Below, piece after piece: positions 56,048 through 64,000 of a stretch of 64,000 nucleotides of DNA (position 1 is its first letter; each line of letters opens with the position of its first letter). The notes below the pieces were generated by a model. It was not told where the DNA came from. It was given only the letters and a program-made list of their open reading frames with translations, and ran no database searches. A program made the position numbers and the translations under genes. Source of the DNA: Posidonia oceanica (lineage: Eukaryota > Streptophyta > Magnoliopsida > Alismatales > Posidoniaceae); NCBI GenBank assembly GCA_037176725.1, contig JAZBRS010000020.1:85320001-85384000 (forward strand), in the 5' to 3' direction.

Positions 56048-57738
56048 TGCATAAACTTAAAAAGACTGGTTTGTGGCTTATTTACCTTTGCTGCCTTCAT
56101 CCTGTCGTAAAAGTCTCCCAGTCGATCCTCAAAGCCCAACGATGGATTTGAAAGAACAAGATCAGAATGTCGCATAGGCATAACTGTTGCAACATTTACG
56201 GCAATTATAAGGGAGTTCACCTGTGCCCAGTCCTCTCCAAACCACATGTGATGCTGGCCCATTCGGAGCTCTTCCGGAAATAGGTGCGATCGTCCAACTC
56301 GCTCAAACCAGTCCAGATACTCCTCCTGGGTGACCTCTCGAATGGTGAATCGGCTACGGACACCCACGGCAGCAGCGACGCTGGTCCGAGCTGCGGCATG
56401 AGTCATGGCCCTAAATGTCATATCCTCAGGAGGCGGGGTCGGAATGCAGAATTTGTCCATGAACTGGTGACGGACGTGCCCAGGCAAGTAGTAAGTGTAT
56501 CTCTTCATGCAGAAGAACTGAGTCTATCTCCTTCTCAGGCTTCGCCCTGAGTTCAGTGGGGCCCAATCCAGCTCCTCGTGCTGCAGAAATCGGCAGATCT
56601 TCACCTGAAAGCAGACCAAACAACAACTGAGCGTTAGGACAGTTCATTTAGCAGATTACTTCTATAAGGAATCAAACAAAACTGCAATTGGGCTTACCTC
56701 ATCCTAACCTATAAGGTCCAACAAATATCTATATGCCTCATAGCTATAGACACCCGAGGCGGCGCGGTGGTCTGGCTCGCACCACTGCCGGGGAAGGGGA
56801 GAAGCTCTGGACGAAGGTGGAAGAAATAGTGGCCCTGCCAAGTCTGCTTGATCACCCAGTACTATGAAGCAAACAGACAGAATAGTTAATACAGCTGGCA
56901 AGCAAGCAGAATATAAATTAAACCAAGGCACACACAAGAACAGCTTGAATACTTACAGTCAAAAGAGGATTGAGGCTGATGTACGATCGGTAGTTCTTCC
57001 AGACCACGTCATCTAATCCACAAAGCAGGTAGGCATAGCTGGCGCTGCCCCAATCATACCGTCCGAGCTGGTCCACGTCTGCTATGTACATGAGCCAATC
57101 AGCGTGGATACAATATCAGGATGCATCGCAGAATATCATCCCGAACATGTCAAGCAGAAAGTGCCGCAGGATGTAGGCTGCCTCCTTCGAGCTAGGTGCT
57201 GGATCCGGCCAAAACTTTGTCCACTCTCGCAGCCAAGTCATCCGGAAGTTGTATGAAGACTAGGACAGCTCAGGAGCCTTCCTTCCCTATAGCTGTGGGA
57301 CCTTCGAGAATCCCTGGGTCGTCTTGCCCACAATCGACTCCCCACCGAAGCATAGACCGATCAGAAGTGCCTAGTGCCCAGGCAATATCGTCATTTCCCC
57401 ATAGGGGAAAGGAAATGTGTGAGTCTCGAATCTCCATCTCTCTGCCAATGCCCAGAAGATCTGATAATGGCCATGAATGGCCGGAATCCTGAGGAAGCTC
57501 CCAAATGGACTATGATGAAGCATAAAATCTTGCAGAAACCATGGCAAACGCCGGAAGTGGGCTAGCATAGGTACCCAACCACACCTCATCACCCTCTTGG
57601 GTTCACCGTCTTGGTAGAAGTAACAAGCACAGAGTCAAAGGAATTGACATGCATCCAGAGAAAACTAACTAACAGCAAGGTGGAAGCAAGTTTACCTCAA
57701 AGTCCTTCTGCTCGCAAATGTGGTCCCCGCTGAGCAGG
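56048..57738 (-). pseudogene. Plant mobile domain gene fragment, interrupted at both ends
   Basis: Read right to left. Exon remnant 57738-57696 (GDHICEQKDFE), then a GTAAAC donor. Main exon, about 57610-56957: LAHFRRLPWFLQDFMLH, FWALAERWRFETHTFPFPYG (PMD hallmark) and GRYDWGSASYAYLL, ending at a GTAAGT donor. Third exon about 56886-56700. Last exon about 56605-56090 (YYLPGHVRHQFMDKF; EEYLDWFERV), then a GTAAAT donor. There are in-frame stops, mostly TAG, but no clear frameshift in the main exon. An LTR sits in an exon on the right (57739) and element C begins in an intron on the left (56047). This copy is not closely similar to the PMD gene at 5013-7538. Confidence 0.8.
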
Positions 57739-59813
57739 TGTAGACACCCCGATTTGACGCCACTCGCTGGCGGATTTCTTCGGAAGAGCTCACTCCGGTC
57801 GCGACGAGGCATTCACCCATCACCATTTCCCCAAAAACTAGCTCAAATCCCACACCGATACCCCAAACCTAATCCAACACCACAAACACATCCAAAACCC
57901 ACCAGAACCACAAGCCCAAGCTCACTGGTGGCCCAAGAACTCAAGGAATAGACTCAAGATCCAACCAAAGGCCCCTGACATGGTCCAAGCATCTCTAGAA
58001 GGCATCACTTCCAGATGTCTTTAGAAGGCGGCATCCTCAAGCGGCTACCACTGGTGTAGGTATGTGGTGCGCACTACAGGCGTGCAATGCTGGCGCGATG
58101 CCCTGTGTCAGATTTATATTAGTAAGAATTCTGGTTGTCCTCTAACTTTGGAGACACCAGATTCTCTTCACCCATTGGCTGGCGTAGATCTGAGGATGTG
58201 CCCTTGGTGTTCTTGGATCATCATGTCCCCCATCCAAAACCAAATTCCCATCAAACCCACTTGAATTGCATCCAACCGCCCCTTTCAAACCAAGATCTAC
58301 ACCAACGACATCCCTACATGCAACCTTCCTATAAAATAGTAGCACACCCACGTCCGAGCTCTGGTCGGCCTTTCTGGTTGTTCCAGCCCTCCAACCAGCC
58401 ACCCAAGTAGCTCCACCGCCCGGCCACCTCCGAGCTTGCACCACCACCACAGCCTTCTCCGGCAACCCAAAACCTTGGCATCCACTGCATTGTCCAACCA
58501 CTGCAAACTAGCAACAACCGACCACCACTGAGCATCCACAAGCCTTCATCGCAACCCCCAACCTCTGCCTCCGTCGCCTGAGCGTCGACAACCCCAGAGC
58601 CATCCTTCGTGAGCTTACGCCGGAGGGACAACCCACTTTCATCGCCCGAACACCCACACTCCCCTCCTCTACAATTTGTCCTAGAGTGAGAGCGTGCCTC
58701 CGAGCTTCCACTGCAACCCAATTCCGCCGACCGTCCACTGTGAGCCACTGCCAGCTACGACCGACGACGTCGAACCCAACAATCACCGCAAGTCCATATG
58801 CCGTGGGAACATGCGCCGATTCCTCCACAGGTGAACACATCCCTCCCTTAGCATAATGTAGCCCATCTGGGCCTTGTGGATGCCATTTCCTATCGTTTTG
58901 CATCGTCATTTCCGTTGTTTTCATCACTGACGTCCGACGCATTCGGGGACTTGTCCATGCACGTTTCCTATGTTTTTATTTTCCGCATTGCATCTCGAGG
59001 TCCTTTCGGTCCTTCCCAGCCTCCGTCGTAAGCCACGACCGCATTCGTTGGACCGTTGACCTCATGTCAAGCCGTCGGAACCCAACATTCCCTGCGTCGT
59101 GCAAGGGAGACGGGTGGGCCAATTCATGCATTGTTTCCTTGTTTTAAAGCTTGGTTTATGTTCCATGTTACTCCTATTAGCTTCGCCGATTGTTACTTGC
59201 CATGTTTCAATCGTGTTTGATCTGTATTTGCGATCTGTCTGGAATGTAATTTCTGGAGCATAGCTTGTAAGCGACTGAAACTGGCTCATGGATGCAGCGT
59301 TACTTTTGAGTGTGCTGAGCCAACGTCTAGTAACGGCGTGTCTTACAGGCGCGCAACCCAGATTCAGAACAGATAGTGTGCAGTGCTATGTTTTCTAGTT
59401 TTAGCATTGATTCCTGATTCGTTTGCTTCGATGACTTTCCATGACTCATTTTCAGTTGTATTGCATGATTTACGATGATTTGTTTTACAATTGCATGCAT
59501 AGGGCGATGATGTTTACTATCTAGGGTTCTTTGGAACTGAGGCATGCCCGGTTCAGAACAATGGCAACGCTGTTGAGCACATAGATCGCATGTTTTGTTT
59601 TCTATCATGCATCATGGCATCTTAAGCATATTAAAGTATTCATAGCATGGCATAGCATTCCTCGCCTATGGGTGTATAGTTAATGGCAAGCACTACCTAC
59701 ATCCACAAATGCGAGCGAGATTAGCTTAGAAAGACAGCTTCTTGGGTGTATTGGGGTGCCTAACACCTTCCCCATGCGTAACAGGAGTCCTTACCCTTTC
59801 TCTTGGCCCGTGC
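57739..59813 (+). mobile_element. Plus-strand LTR, interrupted by element D
   Basis: Starts TGTAGACACCCCGATTTG inside a plant mobile domain exon (preceding 5 bp GCAGG). It carries the conserved core at 59715-59800 (CCTAACACCTTCCCCATGCG) and breaks at 59813, where element D begins. The expected 3' end is not in the window; it may lie beyond the right edge. Internal open frames (58060-58950) are not recognised proteins. Confidence 0.78.
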
Positions 59814-62331
59814 TGTGACCACGTCTCGGTGACGCAGGCACACGCTGCCAAAGCTCACGCGCGCCAGCCGGAGAGAAGGGCCATGGCTAATGGTGGATCT
59901 AAGGAAGGACACTCGACACGAAAACACCAAAAAAGGAGAAGAAAATAAAAGATAAAGCAAAACGGAGTCACCACCTAGTCTATTAAATCGGAAGACAAGG
60001 AAAACCGAAGAAAGCATGAAAAACATGCAAATGCATGCAATGTTATGCAAAAGTAAGACTCATGCCAATGGATAAGGGCATAATGGTCATTATGGGCCAG
60101 TGAAAGGGTAAGGACTCCTGTTACGCATGGGGAAGGTGTTAGGCACCCCCATACGCCCGGAATCGGTCTTTCTAGGATTTTCGCTCGCATATGCGGGAAT
60201 GTCGGCAGCGCTTGCCATTGACTGTACTCCCGTAGGCGATAATGCTATGCCATGCTATGAATGTTTAATGTATGCTTAATTACATGCTTAAGATGCCATG
60301 ACGTATGAGGGAAAACAAAACATGCAATCTATGTGCTCAGTGGTGCTGTTGGTATCTAAACCGGGTGTACCATGGTTCTAAAGAAGTCCAAACAGTAAGC
60401 ATCATCGCCCTAATGGATGCAGGCGAGAAACTAAAACATCGGAGAAAGCCATGCAATGCAAGGAGGCGGCATGCAACATGTATTCATAAAACATGCTAAG
60501 CTTAGTAAAAAACCATGCCAAAACGACTAATTAAAGTTCAAAAACCATGATGTAATGATAAATAAACTAGGGAAAAAAAATTAGAGCAAAGCAAGTTAAG
60601 TAAACGAAAGACAAGGCGGCAAATAAGGGGGCTCTGTCCACAGTCTGGCCTCTAGCCAGGGTCGCCTATCACAGCAGCAACAGGACACGTCACCGGTATG
60701 CACGACGATGGCACAGTCACCACTCAGAACTACGACAGCACACGTTGCCGATGTGCACGGTGACAGCACAAGTTGCCACTAGGACCGGCGGCGCCCGTTG
60801 CTTCAGACAGCCCAAACAGCAAACTTCGGTGCCCAATCTAGCTATGCAAATGATCGTTAAACAAGCAAACAAACATACACAGATCTAGATGGCAAATCAA
60901 GGAATACGACCATGCAATTATTTTACAAAATGGGGGCCTAGATCACGAAATACATTGGCTCAAAGTCCGGCCAGGGGACTACCAGAAACGCAAGATGAGT
61001 TGCCACTAGAATAGGCGACGCACTTGGCTATCCGATGGCCGGATTTCATCACCAAATCCCACATCACCGATGATGTGAAACAAGCAACTAATGATTGGAA
61101 TAGATAGACGGCATATCTAGGAACACAACATGTATTTAAAACAAGAAATGGGCATCTAGATCTCTCTCCCCATCTCCACCTCTCTTCGACGGCAACGCCC
61201 GAGTCCGCCGGCCTTGGGGAAGACCAGTAGGCCACGGGATGCTGCTGCGAGGCTCTGAGAGGGCTGAGGAAGGAAGAGGAAGGTTTGAGGAAGGAAGAGG
61301 AAGTGTTGCACACTTGCACGAGGGCACGGTTGTGCCTCCCAACATCGCCAAGTTGCAGTGGCCGGCAGCGGCGTGGGACAACGGCGTCGGCGAGATGCAG
61401 GGGCTGGCTTCTCCCTGGAAGGCACGGAGGAGGTCCGATGGTGCTTCCCAGTGCTCAGGGAAGAGTGTCACAGCGTCTGGCGGCCGGAGGAAGTGTTGGC
61501 TTGACGATGGTCGAAGCTGGAGAAGACGACGGTCGACTCTAGGATGTTGGCTATTCGGGGAGGGGGGTTGCTGGAGCTTGTGTGGGCATCCTGGGATGCT
61601 TAAGGATGCTCTGAGGATCACTCGGGGGTGCATGGGAGGCTCTTGTTCTCTCTGGGTGTCTTGGAATTGGTCGCCGACCGTCGAATGGGTGTTGGGTTCC
61701 TTGGTTTTGCTCAGCCGGGCCTGTCAGTGGCAGGAGGTGGCAGGGCGTGCTCTGGAGGTCGCGGTGGGAGGTGGCGTGCATGAGAGAGGACACAGGGTGG
61801 CAGGGCGTGCTCTGGCGAGGAGGTGGTGTGCACCGTGAGGAGGTGGCGTGCACGGGAGTGGTAGCTCAGCGTGGGTGTAGGGTGGCCGGAAACGTCCAAA
61901 GACGACTGCGTGCAAGAGTTCAAATAGGTTCTGTGTCGCCTCTTAGCACGGCGACAACACACATCACCGCTATTAGTGGCGACAGAACACGTTGCCGCTA
62001 GGGCAGGCGACAAAGGCCTCTGTAGTGAACAGGGCCTGTTCTAGGGTGTGTTGGGCTGCTAATGGGCCTAGGCTTTGGTGTGAACTGGGATTGGGTAGGT
62101 TTTAAGGTATTGGGTGGTCTTAGGGTCTAGGTTGGAGGTTCAAGTTTAAGTCCGGATTAGGGTTTGGGATTAAGGTCTGGATTAGGGTTTGGATAAGCGG
62201 TAGGGCTTAGGTTAGGTCTATGTTGATGGTTGGTCTAGGTTTAGGGTTTAGGTTGGGTCTACCATGCCACGATCTGAGCAAGTCTCTAGAGAGAACCACC
62301 AAAGACCAGTTGCCAAAACAGGGTGTCTACA
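59814..62331 (-). mobile_element. Element D 3' LTR, 2518 bp
   Basis: Minus strand: starts TGTAGACACCCTGTTTTGG at 62331, next to the PPT, and ends at 59814. The last 5 bp of the interrupted LTR, CGTGC (59809-59813), are the presumed target site; its second copy would lie outside the window. It has the conserved core (60110-60190), several GTCGCC/GGCGAC phrases (60650-60800, 61930-62010) and degenerate TTAGGGTTT text (62140-62260). Confidence 0.82.
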
Positions 62332-62352
62332 GATGCCCCTCCCTGAGCAAGG
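62332..62352 (-). promoter_or_regulatory. Polypurine tract of element D
   Basis: On the minus strand, CAGGGAGGGGCATC lies immediately upstream of the LTR start TGTAGACACC. This primes plus-strand DNA synthesis and identifies 59814-62331 as the 3' LTR. Confidence 0.8.
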
Positions 62353-63369
62353 TCGAGGGAACTAAGGTCGCTGCTCAGGGTTGACAAGACACCCCGCCTG
62401 ATGCTGGCAGGAGCACTGTTGGTGTTGGCATGAGTCACTTATCTGGCAGATACACCGAAAGTCATGACTCGTTGCTGCGATGCGAATGTAGATGTGAGTG
62501 CAAATGCTGATGCTGATGTAATACTGATGCTGATGCAAAATTTGCACTAATGCTCGTCATGCTGAACTCTGCTAGGAAGATGTGGGCGAAGCATGCATGT
62601 GTGAGGATGTTGTGGATAATGCAATGCTTTGTGCTAAGGCTCGAGGCAACTCTAGCACCGGATGTTGATGCTGCGTGCTATGGCTCAAGGTAACTCCAGT
62701 GCGGGGGTGCCATTCGCTGAGCTCCGCTCTAAAAGATGGCAATGCAGATGCTGCGTGCTAAGCTGTGTACGACTCTAAGCGACACCGGCGTGATGCATGT
62801 TGACGTGATGTGGTGCTTGACTCTGCTGGGGATGAGGAGAGTATGTGGTGCTGATGAAAATGCATGCCGATGTTGAGCATGCGATGCTGATGATAATGCA
62901 TGCTGATGCTGAGCATGCGATGCTGATGATAACGCATGCTGATGTTGAGCATGCGATGCTGATGATAATGCATGCTGATGCTAAGCATGTGATGCTATGA
63001 GATGCAACGCCATGCAATGCGACAAGTTGGCCACGAATCCAAACTTGCACACAAAAAGGGGCACCAGACAAGACTAACGTGCTTGCCGTCCAAGCAGTTA
63101 GGGCTGCCAGCTCAGAGGACTCCAGACAAGACTATCGTGCTTGCCGCCCGTGACGCCATACACTTTAACGGAGGTCATCTGAGCAGTTAGGACTGCTAGC
63201 CCGGCTAGATGAGGGTATGACACCAAAGGCAGCGGAAAAGATGCCCCTAGTATCAGGAAGATGATACCACAGGGCGGCTGAAATGCTCCTAGCATCGGGA
63301 AAGAACGCCAGATAGCTTGACAGGTGTCATCTGGGCAGTTAGGGCTGCCAGCCCGAGGTAGACTAATGT
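62353..63369 (-). mobile_element. Element D interior, 3' end
   Basis: Non-coding. It is homologous to the region before the 3' LTR of element B (48690-48840, inverted) and has duplicated blocks itself: AGTTAGGGCTGCCAGC occurs at about 63098 and 63339, and GATGCCCCTAGTATC-like phrases recur. It includes the 36-bp array. Confidence 0.65.
62853..62995. repeat. 36-bp tandem repeat, about four units
   Basis: Unit of type GCATGCTGATGCTGAGCATG + CGATGCTGATGATAAT, with alternating GCTGAG/GTTGAG variants. The ORF reading of 12-residue HQHRMLSISMHY repeats is a by-product. Confidence 0.88.
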
Positions 63370-64000
63370 GAATTTTAATTAACCGCAAGTGCACGGTGTA
63401 CTATGTAGTGTGTATGCAAAATACGGGTCAATCCCATAGAGAATAGAGTTTCAAAACACAGAGATTAATTATCAGTTATTGAAAGGAGGTTGAGAGTGAT
63501 GATGGTTAAGAACTAAAACTAGAAGATGTAATCAAATTAATTAAAACCTAGGGTTTCGAATCCATTTATGTAAAATACAATATGCATGATTAAATCTACT
63601 CTCTGTCTCTCTTCATGATCTAAATAGTTTAACTCAATGGTTCTTATCATAACAAGCATAATCTATATGCAATGCACCATAGATTATCAAGTCCTAAGAT
63701 AAAATCACACAAATCAAACTAAATCAAATGTTATATGATAGATCTGAGATTATATACACAACCCCCAACTTATTCTTCCCTAAGTATAGATTAAAAAAAT
63801 ATTATCAATATTAATCTATCAATGTTTATCGAATAATGAATGATCTATGTAATATATATCCAGTCTACATAATCGTAGCATTTAAGCATGAGAAGACAAA
63901 GAGGAACTTAATCACAACATATGCAATTACATAAACTTCATCTAAACCCTAGATCTAGAAACTTAGCCAAGCATGATAATGGAAAATATCAAAATAAAAG
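63370..64000. other. AT-rich repeat of a different type
   Basis: Abrupt change to AT-rich sequence with TTAACCGCAAGTGCACGGTG and GGGTCAATCCCATAGAGA near its start. I associate this phrase pair with dispersed plant repeats, probably LTR elements, but cannot name the family. No coding signal; it continues past the window. Confidence 0.45.

Noticed and set aside
57739..59813. 3' LTR of a plus-strand element whose antisense PMD gene is 56048-57738
   Set aside because: Orientation would match the plan of element A, but the bases before 57739 (GCTGAGCAGG) are not a polypurine tract and lie in a PMD exon. Insertion into the gene is simpler; not fully excluded.
62140..62260. TTAGGGTTT-like text as interstitial telomere repeat
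   Set aside because: Units are irregular and mixed with TAGGTT and GGTCTAG words. It is ordinary G/T-rich LTR start sequence, not a 7-bp array.

Overview
The window is heterochromatin-like DNA from a flowering plant with a large, repeat-rich genome. Essentially all of it is nested and decayed Ty3/gypsy LTR retrotransposons of the Tat/Ogre type. The evidence is very long LTRs (2.5 to 5.6 kb), a primer-binding site of the tRNA-Arg type, pol genes with reverse transcriptase, a gypsy RNase H, a second archaeal-type RNase H and an integrase, and captured plant gene domains (plant mobile domain, DUF7745-like). I see no tRNA, rRNA, CRISPR array or ordinary host gene, and the sequence does not fix the species. 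Because I worked by eye, approximate boundaries are stated as such.

Layout. 1-4298: minus-strand LTR of family 1, cut by the window edge. 4299-18030: internal region of element A (minus strand), with gag, two tandem aspartic proteases, RT, two RNase H domains and INT, plus an intron-containing plant mobile domain gene on the opposite strand between INT and the left LTR. 18031 to about 22450: a second family-1 LTR, truncated. About 22450-26125: the 5' part of element C (minus strand; gag, leader, PBS). 26126-26208 and 52662-56047: the single LTR of C, split by element B. 26209-52661: element B (plus strand, 26.5 kb), inserted in an LTR of its own family with a 5-bp target duplication. B has gag-pro-pol, a DUF7745-like gene in the sense direction after INT, and a 3' LTR that lost its first ~0.84 kb. 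B also carries a solo family-1 LTR (40044-45676) with a perfect duplication CCTAC. 56048-57738: a decayed plant mobile domain gene, cut on both sides by LTRs. 57739-59813: a plus-strand LTR interrupted by element D. 59814-62331: minus-strand 3' LTR of D, followed by its PPT and the 3' end of its interior. 63370-64000: an unrelated AT-rich repeat.

Order of events (inference): element A and the plant mobile domain loci are old; C arrived; B jumped into C's LTR; a family-1 element jumped into B and recombined to a solo LTR. Decay is mostly by point stop codons. About three quarters of the premature stops I counted are TAG and frameshifts are few, as expected from deamination of methylated CHG sites.

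The least explained parts are not the genes. Family-2 LTRs carry seven spaced stations of an 18-bp palindrome (GCGTCCAACGTTGGACGC) arranged as hairpin monomers and dimers, and whole units have been gained or lost between the two LTRs of element B. The 3' end of B holds about 22 copies of a second hairpin motif (CCTCG-NN-CGAGG). Element A has two protease domains where one is usual, and B has a Glu-Ser-His-Ala repeat tract between protease and RT.
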